Assembly (NCBI RefSeq): GCF_000243155.2
Contig: NC_018017.1
Location: 930,001 to 994,000 of the forward strand
From: Desulfitobacterium dehalogenans ATCC 51507
GTDB lineage: Bacteria > Bacillota > Desulfitobacteriia > Desulfitobacteriales > Desulfitobacteriaceae
DNA length: 64,000 bases
Reading direction: 5' to 3'
The position numbers were made by a program, and so were the translations under genes. Shown in pieces: positions 41,145-49,778 of the stretch; the first letter of the stretch is position 1; every line of letters starts with the position of its first letter. Below the pieces are notes generated by a model. It was not told where the DNA came from. It saw only the letters and a program-made list of their open reading frames with translations, and did not search any database.

Positions 41145-43727
41145 GTGGAAAAAGGCAAGGCTAGACTCTCGCGACGCCAATTTCTAAAAGGTACAGCAGC
41201 AACAGGAGTATTGGTAGGCACCATGGGAGCTGTTGGAATTGCCCGGAAGGCTGCCGCCGGGGAGGTTGTCTCTGGAGAGGGAGAAAATGCTCCTGATCTC
41301 AAAACCATTCGGACCACTTGTTCCCCCAACTGTACCGGGGCTTGCGGAATGAATGCTATTGTAGAAAATAACCAAATCAAGGCTATCATCCAAGCCGCAG
41401 ATTATCCGGATGAGGATTATAATCCTCGGGGATGCCTGAAAGGTCTATCCATGATGAATCTGGTTTATGGTCCGGACCGCTTGCAAACTCCTTTAATTCA
41501 AAAAGGACAACCTGGTGTGGATGAGTTGCAGCAGGCTACATGGGAAGAGGCCCTTGATTATACAGCCCAGAGACTCAAGGGAATCGCTGAAAAGTACGGT
41601 CCCGAATCCATTGGAGTCGCTTTCCAAGTCGGCGGGACAAGTTATGTCCACAAGGGAGCCGTATCACGGCTGGCCACCTTAGCAGGATGGAATATTCATC
41701 ATGCCTATGACCAAAATGGAGATCTTCCCATGTTCTGGCCCATGACCTTCGGTGTTCAATCTGAGGAGCTTGAACCGAAAGAATGGCTGAACTCAAAATA
41801 TATGGCTATCTTTGGTTCTAATATTCTAGCGACTCGTCTTCCGGACGCCCATTTCCTGGTGGAGGCGAGAAACCGGGGAACGAAGGTGGTTGTCTTCGAC
41901 CCCAGTTATAGTCCCACGGCCGCCAAAGCCGATGAGTGGATTCCCATCCAGGGGAGTAGTGATGCCGCGGTAGCCTTAGGCATATGCAAAGTCATTCTCG
42001 ATGAGGGGCTTTATGATGAAAGCTTTATAAAAACCTTCACCGATCTGCCTCTCTTGGTGCGTACAGATAATGGAAAACGACTTAAGGCAGATGAAGTAGA
42101 AGGCCTGACGAAACCAACAGATACACCAGCCTACCGGGAGGTCTATGTAGCCTTTAATGGAGGTCTTTTGGCAGTTCATCCGGAGAAGCTGGATCTGCCT
42201 CAAGATCTTATTCTGGAAGGAGAAGCGGAGGTCCCGCTTAAGAGCGGAGAGAAGGTCAATGTTAAAACTGTTTTCCAGCTTCTTAGGGAACAACTGCATG
42301 ACTATACCCCGGAAGCCGTGGAAAAAGAATCGGGAATGGGGCCGGATACCCTTGTCCGTATAGCCAGAGAAATGGCCACTGCCAAACCCCTTCATATCGT
42401 CTACGGGGCCAGTAATTATCAATGGTATCATGGGGATCTTAAGGGACGGGCCTTGGCTCTAATCAATGTCCTAACGGGGAATATCGGGCAACCGGGTGCA
42501 GGGATTTCAACCTATGCCGGGCAATATCGAATCCGCTTAAAAGTAGGTGAATGGTGGGTTCCGGAAGGACGCAAGCAAAACTGGCTGCCCTTCCTCTATG
42601 TCCTTAATGGGCCTACATCCCGTATGAAAGCCGCCTACCCAGAACATGGAATCAAGGCCTTGATTTTCGGCTGGGGGAACCCCTTTGATCAACACAATAT
42701 GGCTAATATTCTTCGCGAACGGGTCCAATCCGGAGAACTGGAATTCGTGGCAACGATGGACTTCCAAATGACCACAAGCTGTGAGTACAGTCATGTGGTT
42801 CTTCCAGGAGTCACTTGGTACGAAAAAATGGATCTGGTAGCAACTCCTGTCCATCCTTACCTCCAGCTGCAGCAGCCGGCCATCCCTCCTGTTTATGAGG
42901 GGAAACCCGAGCTCTGGATTATAAGAGAATTAGCAAAACGTTTGAACCCCGAATTTGAGAACTATTTTTACCCTGGACTGGAACCGGATCAGGCAGCCGA
43001 AGAGGCGATCAAACTCATGCTCCGCACCGGCGGGCCGGCGGTGGCGGGGATTAGCCTGGAACAGCTCAAGCAGGGACCGGTACGCTTAAAATCACAAGTT
43101 CCCGGCGATCGGCAGATTCCCTTTTATGAGCAAGTTCATTCAAAACTGCCTTTTCCACCTCAAAGTCTCCCCGCTAAGTTGGAGCAAACGGCTCAATTCG
43201 TCAAAAGCGGGCGGATTGAATTCTACAAAGATGAGGACATTTTCCTGGAATCGGGAGAACAACTGCCGGTCCATAAGCCGCCCTTTGTAGAAAGTGAATA
43301 CGCTCTGCACCCGGAGGCCCGTGAGAAATATACCTTCAACTTTGTTACTCGTAACGCTATCTACCGGGTGCATTCCACCCATTCCAATAATATCTGGATG
43401 AACGAGCTGCAGGAAGGCAAAGCCAGGGTTTGGCTCAATCCAACGGATGCTGATGAAAAAGGAATTCGGGAAGGGGATGAAGTGGAGCTCTATAATGCCC
43501 GGGGAATTCTCAAAGCCTATGCTGTTCTTGATCCCGGAGTGGGGCGGAAAGTCGCCATGTTTGAACAGGGCTGGTGGAGCCGTTATCTTAAAGAGACTTC
43601 CTATAACAGCTTAACCTATCCCTTTATTAAGCCCACCCATGAAGCCTATTTTGTACCGGGGATGTGGGCCCCCAATACCGCATGGAATGAATGCCTCTGT
43701 GATGTTAAAAAGGGTGGTGAATCTTAA
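41145..43727 (+). CDS. Tat-exported type II molybdopterin oxidoreductase, catalytic subunit
   Basis: This is the catalytic subunit of a type II DMSO-reductase-family enzyme (the NarG, SerA, DdhA, EbdA and PcrA branch). A twin-arginine signal SRRQFLKGT starts the 860-residue protein, so it is exported. Cys59, 63, 67 and 97 would bind a 4Fe-4S cluster. NGDLP, with Asp193, corresponds to the Mo-ligand Asp of NarG. Downstream, a stretch with WLNSKYMAIFGSN and RLPDAHFLVEAR matches the NarG-type fold. The start is a GTG-like position at 41145 with ggagtgat upstream. The substrate (selenate, chlorate, nitrate-like oxyanions or a hydrocarbon) cannot be told. The Fe-S subunit begins in its stop codon. 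Confidence 0.88.
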   Translation: MEKGKARLSRRQFLKGTAATGVLVGTMGAVGIARKAAAGEVVSGEGENAPDLKTIRTTCSPNCTGACGMNAIVENNQIKAIIQAADYPDEDYNPRGCLKGLSMMNLVYGPDRLQTPLIQKGQPGVDELQQATWEEALDYTAQRLKGIAEKYGPESIGVAFQVGGTSYVHKGAVSRLATLAGWNIHHAYDQNGDLPMFWPMTFGVQSEELEPKEWLNSKYMAIFGSNILATRLPDAHFLVEARNRGTKVVVFDPSYSPTAAKADEWIPIQGSSDAAVALGICKVILDEGLYDESFIKTFTDLPLLVRTDNGKRLKADEVEGLTKPTDTPAYREVYVAFNGGLLAVHPEKLDLPQDLILEGEAEVPLKSGEKVNVKTVFQLLREQLHDYTPEAVEKESGMGPDTLVRIAREMATAKPLHIVYGASNYQWYHGDLKGRALALINVLTGNIGQPGAGISTYAGQYRIRLKVGEWWVPEGRKQNWLPFLYVLNGPTSRMKAAYPEHGIKALIFGWGNPFDQHNMANILRERVQSGELEFVATMDFQMTTSCEYSHVVLPGVTWYEKMDLVATPVHPYLQLQQPAIPPVYEGKPELWIIRELAKRLNPEFENYFYPGLEPDQAAEEAIKLMLRTGGPAVAGISLEQLKQGPVRLKSQVPGDRQIPFYEQVHSKLPFPPQSLPAKLEQTAQFVKSGRIEFYKDEDIFLESGEQLPVHKPPFVESEYALHPEAREKYTFNFVTRNAIYRVHSTHSNNIWMNELQEGKARVWLNPTDADEKGIREGDEVELYNARGILKAYAVLDPGVGRKVAMFEQGWWSRYLKETSYNSLTYPFIKPTHEAYFVPGMWAPNTAWNECLCDVKKGGES

Positions 43728-44413
43728 TGAGATTGGGAATGGTCATTGATAGTGATAAATGCATCGGATGTCGTACCTGTACAGTTGCCTGTAAGTCCCA
43801 TAATGCCCAGCCCCCCGGAACTTGGTGGAATCGGGTCTTTACTCTCGGGAGTTCCTATCATCAAAGCGCTGTCGGTGAAGAGGGGAATCTGCAAATGAAC
43901 TTCCTGCCGGTGTCCTGTCAGATGTGTGACAATGCGCCCTGTGAAAAGGTCTGCCCTGTAGGAGCTACTTATACGGATGAACGGGGAGTCGTTTTGGTTG
44001 ATTTTGAACGGTGCATCGGCTGTCGGTATTGCATTGCTGCCTGTCCCTATAATGTTCGGCAATTTAATTGGGAAGATCCGAAAGAAGCCAAGGAGCGGGC
44101 TGGATATAAAGAGGACTATGAATATGGCTATCCAGTTGATGTAAGGGACAAGGATAGAAGGTTAGTGTATACGCCCAACCGTCCGGTAGGGGTTGTGGAG
44201 AAATGTACCTTCTGTTTCCAATACACCTCCCAAGGGGAAGAGCCGGCTTGTGTTCAATCTTGTCCTTCCAGGGCGCGGATCTATGGCGATCTGGATGATC
44301 CGGACTCGGAAGTAAGCCGCTTAATCCGAGAACGTCAAGCCTTTCGTCTCAGGGAGGATTTAGGGACCCAACCTAAAGTTTATTATCTGTCCGCCAGCAA
44401 GCTCAACCGGTAG
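43727..44413 (+). CDS. Four-cluster Fe-S electron transfer subunit (DmsB/SerB type)
   Basis: This 228-residue subunit transfers electrons between the molybdoenzyme and the membrane anchor. Four Cys clusters are visible: CIGCRTCTVAC, CQMCDNAPCEKVC, CIGCRYCIAAC and CTFCFQ with later Cys residues, enough for four 4Fe-4S clusters. There is no signal peptide, consistent with piggy-back export with the Tat-bearing catalytic subunit. Its ATG shares a base with the stop of the catalytic subunit (TAATG), so translation is coupled. It precedes the NrfD-type anchor. Confidence 0.92.
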   Translation: MRLGMVIDSDKCIGCRTCTVACKSHNAQPPGTWWNRVFTLGSSYHQSAVGEEGNLQMNFLPVSCQMCDNAPCEKVCPVGATYTDERGVVLVDFERCIGCRYCIAACPYNVRQFNWEDPKEAKERAGYKEDYEYGYPVDVRDKDRRLVYTPNRPVGVVEKCTFCFQYTSQGEEPACVQSCPSRARIYGDLDDPDSEVSRLIRERQAFRLREDLGTQPKVYYLSASKLNR

Positions 44414-44479
44414 AAATTATAGAAAATAAAAAGAGTGATGACAAAATATAATCAAGAGAATAGAAAGGGTGAAAGAATT

Positions 44480-45778
44480 TTGGCACAGAATAATGTGGTG
44501 ACCACTCGAACGGTGCCTGCTGCCGGCAAACCCTTCAATGGGATGCTTGTGCTGGCGGTAATCCTATTGCTGATAGGCTTGAGCGCCTGGGGATTTCAAT
44601 TCAAGGAAGGTCTTATTGTCACCAATATGCGTAATTCCTTCAGCTGGGGACTCTATATTGCCACCTTTGCCTTTTTTGTAGGCATCGCTGCAGGTGGGTT
44701 GATCGTATCCTCCTCTGTCTATCTTTTTAACCTGGAGAACCTAAAACCCCTGACGAGGATTGCTTCCTTGTCGGCCTTTGCCTGTACCCTGGGAGCAGGG
44801 GCTATGATTCTGCCCGATATGGGTCGCATCGACCGGATCTATAATATACTCCTCCACCCCAATGTGAACTCTCCTCTTGTTTGGGATATGGTTGTTATCA
44901 GTGCTTACATGGTCGTAACCTTCTTAAGTGTGTATGTCCAGCTTCTTCCCGATTGGAAAAGGGAGGGACATGGTTTTTTTAAGGGTTGGACCAAGAACTA
45001 TTCCCAAGAGGAGATAGAACGTTTCTCCCAAAAGTGGTCGAAGCGTGTGGCGATCATTGGCTTGCCCTTTGCCGTACTGATTCACACGGTCACTGCTTTG
45101 ATCTTTGCCACCCAAGCCTCCCGGGGCTGGTGGAACACGGCGATACTACCCCCGGACTTTATTGCGGTAGCGGTGGCTTCGGGAACGGCCCTAGTGCTTT
45201 TAATTTCCCTCATTTATGTAGGGAAAGAAGGGTTTACTGAATATCAGGATGCCTTTAAGACGTTAGCCCTCATAGTAGCCGGTGCACTCCTGGTTCATTT
45301 TTTCTTCGTGGCTGTAGATCTGCTGATTCATGGCTGGTGGGGAGGGACCGAAGGTCATGAACTTTTCGCCCTTCTCTTTGGCCAATATGGGATGATCTAC
45401 GGCATAGAGCTTCTTTTGCCGGCCTTTACCATGCTGTTTTTCTTTACCCAAAAGGGCAAAAGTACACGGCAAACCCTAATTCTTGGTTGTGTGCTGCTTT
45501 TTATAGGGGTTTTTGCCCACCGTATGATGCTGATGTTCCCGTCGTTTAATGCCATACCGTTAAGCTTCACTATTCATGGTACCGGTATCGAGGCCTGGGC
45601 ATATCCTGTAGCCATCGGTGAATATCAAGAAGGAATATCGTCCTTTACCAGTTCCTGGCCCTATTTTCCCACGGGGATCGAAATGGCTTTAGGACTCTTT
45701 CCTTTTGGCGTGGTTCTGTTTGTCGTTTCTTTAGCCTTTCGATTGTATTCCTTCTTGCCCAGCTCTCCGAAGAAATAA
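44480..45778 (+). CDS. NrfD/PsrC-type membrane anchor subunit
   Basis: This integral membrane quinone-interacting subunit has about nine hydrophobic helices and is of the NrfD/PsrC family. The opening helices read NSFSWGLYIATFAFFVGIAAGGLIV in part, as in other NrfD proteins. The TTG at 44480 is favoured because AAAGGGTG lies 9 bases upstream; a GTG at 44435 gives a longer form without a clear site. It completes a three-subunit respiratory complex with the two genes before it. No TorD-like chaperone or cytochrome subunit is encoded nearby. Electrons would pass between the quinone pool and the extracellular molybdenum site. Confidence 0.9.
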   Translation: MAQNNVVTTRTVPAAGKPFNGMLVLAVILLLIGLSAWGFQFKEGLIVTNMRNSFSWGLYIATFAFFVGIAAGGLIVSSSVYLFNLENLKPLTRIASLSAFACTLGAGAMILPDMGRIDRIYNILLHPNVNSPLVWDMVVISAYMVVTFLSVYVQLLPDWKREGHGFFKGWTKNYSQEEIERFSQKWSKRVAIIGLPFAVLIHTVTALIFATQASRGWWNTAILPPDFIAVAVASGTALVLLISLIYVGKEGFTEYQDAFKTLALIVAGALLVHFFFVAVDLLIHGWWGGTEGHELFALLFGQYGMIYGIELLLPAFTMLFFFTQKGKSTRQTLILGCVLLFIGVFAHRMMLMFPSFNAIPLSFTIHGTGIEAWAYPVAIGEYQEGISSFTSSWPYFPTGIEMALGLFPFGVVLFVVSLAFRLYSFLPSSPKK

Positions 45779-45796
45779 GCATCCCTAGTGCATAAA

Positions 45797-45838
45797 AGAG
45801 CGCAACGAACGGGTAAATTCGCTGCGCTCTCATTTTGC
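45797..45838. terminator. Terminator after the molybdoenzyme operon
   Basis: AGAGCGCA (45797-45804) pairs with TGCGCTCT (45823-45830), extended by CGAA/TTCG, then a short T-run (CATTTTG). It also lies downstream of the convergent HD-GYP gene. Confidence 0.7.
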
Positions 45839-45877
45839 GCTCCTAGAATGTAAATTGTTTAACTCTGTCTAAATAGC

Positions 45878-46939
45878 TTACTCCAGAATGGACTCGATAA
45901 AAAGAGTGCGCTTCTCCACGAGATTGTATTCTTTCGCTTGGACATTGGAAAGCTCGTCGTCGGCGACTAAAACCCTGACGATGGGGCGCATGGGCAGACT
46001 CTTATTTTGATCGACGATGATACCTGTTTCTCCGGTACTCAGTTTAACGGTACAGCCCGTGGGATATGCGGCAATATGTTTAAGAAACGTGATCACCAGA
46101 TCCTTAGAGAAAAATTTCTCTGCGCTACCCATAAGAATTTCACAGGCTTCATGGGGCGGGATGCGGGTATGTCCTGGGCCGTCATTCACTAAATTATCAT
46201 AGAAGTTAGCAATGCCTACAATCTGTGCCCACTGATGAACGGCATCTCCCTCCAGTTTACGGGGATAGCCGTTGCCATTGAGACGCTCATGGTGCTGGAA
46301 GGCAATATGGGCGCTCAATAAATTCAGTTCCCGTTTTGTTCTGAGTATATCGAAGCCGTGATTGGTGTGAGTTTGGTAAAGCTCCGCTTCCTCAGGAGTA
46401 AAGGGCTCTCGCTTATTTAACAGCTTCTTGGGCAATTTCACGGTGCCGATATCATGAAATAAGGCACCGATGGCTAATCCTTCCAGACTTTCCCGCTCCA
46501 GGCCTAAGGCCTTACCCAGTACAGTGGAGAGAACACATACATTGACGGAATGTGCAAAAATTTGATTGTCATAGGTCCTCATATCCGCTAATCCGATGAA
46601 GATATCCTTTTGGAAAAGGACATCCTGAATGATGTTGTCAATGTTCTTTTTTACATTAAAGCCATCAAAGTCTTTTCCTACTTTCACAGCTTGTACGGCA
46701 TTATCCAGGGACGCCATGGCCTCACGCCGATGTTCTTCGGAGATAACATCCTCCACCACGATATCCTTACTTTCCTCGTCGTCAATATAGAGAATGCTGA
46801 TACCAAGGGTTTTCAAACGTTCTATATAAGACTTGGTCAGAGACATTCCTCTTCCCAGGAGTACACGACCGTCATTGGTATAGATGGTTCGCCCCAGGAT
46901 ATCTCCTTCTTGAAGCCTGTTTATACTTAACTGACGCAT
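45878..46939 (-). CDS. HD-GYP domain protein, likely c-di-GMP phosphodiesterase
   Basis: HD-GYP enzymes hydrolyse cyclic di-GMP. The 353-residue protein has an N-terminal region typical of clostridial HD-GYP proteins (about 1-110). The HD-GYP domain has HSVNVCVLS, FHDIGTVKLPK and the HHERLNGNGYP signature (near residues 225-235). A C-terminal PilZ-like or beta-rich tail follows. The GYP motif is GYP in this copy, so it appears active. The ATG at 46939 is chosen because AAAGGAAG lies 9 bases upstream. The transcript is led by a c-di-GMP-I riboswitch at 47028-47150, so the enzyme is controlled by its own substrate. Confidence 0.92.
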   Translation of the reverse strand: MRQLSINRLQEGDILGRTIYTNDGRVLLGRGMSLTKSYIERLKTLGISILYIDDEESKDIVVEDVISEEHRREAMASLDNAVQAVKVGKDFDGFNVKKNIDNIIQDVLFQKDIFIGLADMRTYDNQIFAHSVNVCVLSTVLGKALGLERESLEGLAIGALFHDIGTVKLPKKLLNKREPFTPEEAELYQTHTNHGFDILRTKRELNLLSAHIAFQHHERLNGNGYPRKLEGDAVHQWAQIVGIANFYDNLVNDGPGHTRIPPHEACEILMGSAEKFFSKDLVITFLKHIAAYPTGCTVKLSTGETGIIVDQNKSLPMRPIVRVLVADDELSNVQAKEYNLVEKRTLFIESILE

Positions 46940-47027
46940 TGAATTGTTCTTCCTTTCAAACTTATCTTCATAGATCAAATTTATAAAGAGGGGATCAATT
47001 TATAAAAAAGGGATATAAAATTAAAAA

Positions 47028-47150
47028 TCGCCATGTGAACTGGCGACAAAGTAGTTTAAAGCTTAAGGCTTCGGTGGCTTGGCAATCATCAGGCATGTCC
47101 TGGAAGACCCATAGCTTTGCGTCCTTGGCTTTCGCCAAGTTTGCTATTGT
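47028..47150 (-). ncRNA. c-di-GMP-I (GEMM) riboswitch with intrinsic terminator
   Basis: On the minus strand, the motifs GCAAAC (47139-47144), GGCGAAAGCC, GACGCAAAGC (47114-47123) and a distal TGATGATTGCC stretch match the conserved core of the c-di-GMP-I class. A terminator stem TCGCCA/TGGCGA (47028-47046) with a following T-run stands between the aptamer and the HD-GYP gene. Ligand binding would be expected to switch terminator formation. Whether it turns the gene on or off is not clear from sequence alone. Bases 47170-47186 carry an ATACATA/TATGTAT palindrome near the likely promoter. Confidence 0.88.
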
Positions 47151-47363
47151 CGACACTAAAGTGCAGGCTATACATATTTTATGTATCTAAAGTATAAGTT
47201 TTTTTATCACTCATCCTATTATAAATGTTAAGTTTTAGCTTCACAACATCTTCTCGCCCAAATGGGGAATTTTAAATAATAGGGTACATCCTCTATGAAT
47301 CACGGAATATCTATGTTAGAATAGTCAGAATAGTTTATCTTTAAAGCGTTGAGGTGAAAAGAA

Positions 47364-48335
47364 ATGATTCGTGAAGTTTATCCCCAAATTTATTTAAATG
47401 AAGTTCCATTGCCGAAAAATCCACTGAAGGCATTAAATAGCTATATTATCCTTTCCGAAGACCGTCCCCTGATTTTTGATACGGGGTTTAATAAGGAAGA
47501 GTGTAAAAAGGCTCTTATGGAAGGGATTGCTGCATCAGGCATTGATCTTAAACGGACAGATTTAGTGCTGACCCATATGCATATCGACCATTCCGGACTG
47601 GCCGACTATCTATGGAAACAAGGGTGTAAGGTCTATATCGGGAAGAAAGATGGCACCCTGCTGAATAACTTCAGAACTTCTCCTGAACTTGTGCTGAACC
47701 ATCTGAGTGAGGGCCTTAATTTGAAACAAGGAATCGGGATAAAGGAGATAGAAGCCTTCGATATAGCTCCTAAGGAGCCTTTTGAATACACTCCACTGCA
47801 AGAAGGGGACTGTTTGGAGGTGGGGCCCTATCAATTCGAAGTTATCGATATTCCTGGTCATAGCCCAGGGCACATAGGTCTGTACGAAAGAAAGCATAAG
47901 CTGTTTTTCGGCGGGGATCATATTCTTAATGAGATAACTCCCAATATTACCTTTTGGCACTACAAAATCGATAGTCTGGGAAACTTTATTGAAAGCCTGA
48001 ACAAGATTCGCCAGTTTGATATTGATTGGGTGTTTCCAGCTCATCGCAGCCTTATTCGAAACCACCGGCAACGAATTGACGAATTGATAGCTCATCACCA
48101 GGAACGACTCGAGGAAATCACCGGGATTCTGTGTGATGGTAAAAAAACCGTTATGGAGACAGCTGCAAGAATGCGCTGGGATTTGAACTATAAGAGCTGG
48201 AATGATTTTCCCCTAACCCAAAAGTGGTTTGCCTCTGGCGAAGCCATGGCTCATCTGGAGCATCTGGTGTATAAAGGAGAGGCCCAGCGAGTGAGTTTCG
48301 ATGGGAAGCATAACTATGAATTGGTTAATCCGTGA
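47364..48335 (+). CDS. Metallo-beta-lactamase-fold hydrolase (copy 2)
   Basis: This 323-residue paralogue of the gene at 21436 is the same length and highly similar. It has the zinc motif THMHIDHSG, IPGHSPGHIGLY, FFGGDHIL and FPAHRSL, so the metal site is complete. GAGGTGAAAAG precedes the ATG. The upstream regions share a TAGAAT -10-like box followed by CAGAAT (TAGAAT at 47317-47322 here and 21402-21407 there), suggesting that the promoter was duplicated with the gene. The substrate is unknown. Confidence 0.87.
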   Translation: MIREVYPQIYLNEVPLPKNPLKALNSYIILSEDRPLIFDTGFNKEECKKALMEGIAASGIDLKRTDLVLTHMHIDHSGLADYLWKQGCKVYIGKKDGTLLNNFRTSPELVLNHLSEGLNLKQGIGIKEIEAFDIAPKEPFEYTPLQEGDCLEVGPYQFEVIDIPGHSPGHIGLYERKHKLFFGGDHILNEITPNITFWHYKIDSLGNFIESLNKIRQFDIDWVFPAHRSLIRNHRQRIDELIAHHQERLEEITGILCDGKKTVMETAARMRWDLNYKSWNDFPLTQKWFASGEAMAHLEHLVYKGEAQRVSFDGKHNYELVNP

Positions 48336-48372
48336 TAAAGGGAATTACTTCAGAGGGAGTTTGGACAAATAA

Positions 48373-48413
48373 AGTTAGCCCGCCGGTTCTCAAAGGGAAT
48401 TGGCGGGCTAACT
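48373..48413 (+). terminator. Terminator after the second MBL gene
   Basis: AGTTAGCCCGCC (48373-48384) and GGCGGGCTAACT (48402-48413) form a perfect 12-bp stem; the T-run after it is short. Confidence 0.8.
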
Positions 48414-48462
48414 GTTTGAGCACATTTTATGTACTTGGAAAAAATCTGAAAGCTAATTCTCC

Positions 48463-48753
48463 AGGATTTTGCTTTACACTGGTCGCTAGATAAGCTGCGC
48501 AGACAAAACTAACGCTCAAGCTCTTCGCTCCGAAAGGTACACCTGCGCCGCTAAGTCTTCTCTGTGGCAGGCGGCTTGGGCGAAACCCTCGCCCGGGTTT
48601 CGTGGCCAAATTGCTCCTCGAAAGCACTGCTTTCGCACTTGTTCTCAATAGCCGGTTGGAAACGTCCTGTTTCCAACCTTTCTCCGCTGCGTGCTTTCGC
48701 GAAGTTTTGTTTCCGCTCGCTTAAATTCGCTCACTCTTGTAAAGCAAAATCCT
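48463..48753. repeat. Structured non-coding block, module 1
   Basis: AGGATTTTGCTTTACA (48463-48478) is repeated in exact inverted form at 48738-48753, enclosing 259 bases. Inside are further perfect hairpins: CGAAACCC/GGGTTTCG (48581-48602), CGAAAGC/GCTTTCG (48619-48635) and GGTTGGAAAC/GTTTCCAACC (48654-48678). No supported gene is present. The layout suggests a large structured RNA or a palindrome-rich element. No class is recognised. Confidence 0.7.
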
Positions 48754-48814
48754 TGGGCTGTCTTTCGGGTTTGAGCGGCGCGTTGTAGGATACGCTACCA
48801 GACCCGAGCAAAGG

Positions 48815-48860
48815 TTTTCATCATCTGCCGCCCCGCGGCATGGCCGGCAGATGATGAAAA
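48815..48860. repeat. Structured non-coding block, module 2 (long hairpin)
   Basis: TTTTCATCATCTGCCG (48815-48830) and CGGCAGATGATGAAAA (48845-48860) form a perfect 16-bp stem with a 14-base loop. GACCCGAGCAA just before it (48801-48811) recurs at 49076-49086 in direct orientation. Confidence 0.75.
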
Positions 48861-48892
48861 AGACCCCAGAAAAGACACGAAAAGACCCGCAA

Positions 48893-49075
48893 GCGTAGCT
48901 TTACGCACAAAAGCGAACGGATTTAGCGGAGGGGCGGTCGGGTCAATGTCGCTTTCTTAACGTAGCGAAGCCGCCGGTTCACATCAGGTATTACCCAGAG
49001 GTTTGGCGTAGCTGTTAAGAAAGCGAGTTGACCAGCCCTGGAGCTATGGAGTAAGCGTTGTGCGTAAAGCTACGC
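48893..49075. repeat. Structured non-coding block, module 3
   Basis: GCGTAGCTTTACGCACAA (48893-48910) is exactly inverted at 49058-49075. Nested inside, TCGCTTTCTTAAC (48949-48961) is inverted at 49014-49026, extended by GGTCAA/TTGACC. The whole 48336-49131 stretch holds no supported coding gene. Confidence 0.75.
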
Positions 49076-49131
49076 GACCCGAGCAAGCGTTTTTTCATCC
49101 TCTGCTGGTGCTGCGCCAGCGGCATAGCCGT

Positions 49132-49581
49132 CTACTCCTCAATAAGAACCTTAATGACATCTTTTCGACTGATGATTCCGATCATTTTTCCGTCCTCCAT
49201 GATGGGCAATCGTTTCACATTATGCTTGATCATCAGAGAGGCGGCTTCCTCAATAGTAGCGTCTTTATTAAGGGTTATAACCTCTTGAGTCATAATCTCC
49301 GAGGCTTTGAGGGCAACTAATTTTTTTAGATCAGATTCATATTGCTTGACTCCACGGTAATAGATCAGAGCACCCAAGAATCCCACCGCTTCAGGAACCC
49401 GAGGGTTGGTTTCTTTATGAAGCAGGTCGCCTTCGCTGACAATACCAATTAAATTGCCGAAAAAGTCGAGGACTGGAACCCCGGAAATATGATGGTCACA
49501 TAGTAGCTTAGCGATTTCTCTAATCTCGGTATTCGGTGAAATTGTAATAACATTAGTCTTCATAATATCCTGAACCTTCAT
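49132..49581 (-). CDS. CBS-domain pair protein
   Basis: The 149-residue protein is a tandem pair of CBS domains, which bind adenine nucleotides or similar ligands. Domain 1 has VQDIMKTNVITISPNTEI and HISGVPVLD; domain 2 has ASEIMTQEVITLNKDATI and HNVKRLPIMEDGK. The ATG at 49581 is chosen because GGGGGT lies 8 bases upstream; an upstream in-frame extension has no site. It is monocistronic. The partner, if any, is not adjacent, so its regulatory target is unknown. Confidence 0.88.
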   Translation of the reverse strand: MKVQDIMKTNVITISPNTEIREIAKLLCDHHISGVPVLDFFGNLIGIVSEGDLLHKETNPRVPEAVGFLGALIYYRGVKQYESDLKKLVALKASEIMTQEVITLNKDATIEEAASLMIKHNVKRLPIMEDGKMIGIISRKDVIKVLIEE

Positions 49582-49778
49582 TGCTAATACCCCCTTGACA
49601 ATTACCTTGGGACATATTTTGTCTGAATTTAGTACTAGTATACCACGATTTTGACAAGAACAAATGAGGTAATCTGGTAAAAAAGGAAATAACAATCTTT
49701 CATAGAATTCTTAGACAAGAATTTTTTCTCATCTTTTACGAATTACTGCCTATATTTAAGGTGAAAGGATGGGGTGCT

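Noticed and set aside
44462-44490. Sigma-54-like TTGGCACAG sequence before the NrfD gene
   Set aside because: It lacks a TTGC element at the right spacing; it is more likely the start region of the gene itself.
48427-48788. Two short open frames in the inverted-repeat block
   Set aside because: They have no ribosome binding site or recognisable domain and are made of the inverted repeats, so they are chance frames.
48336-49131. CRISPR array
   Set aside because: The repeats here are inverted pairs of different sequence and not regular direct repeats with unique spacers; no cas genes are present.
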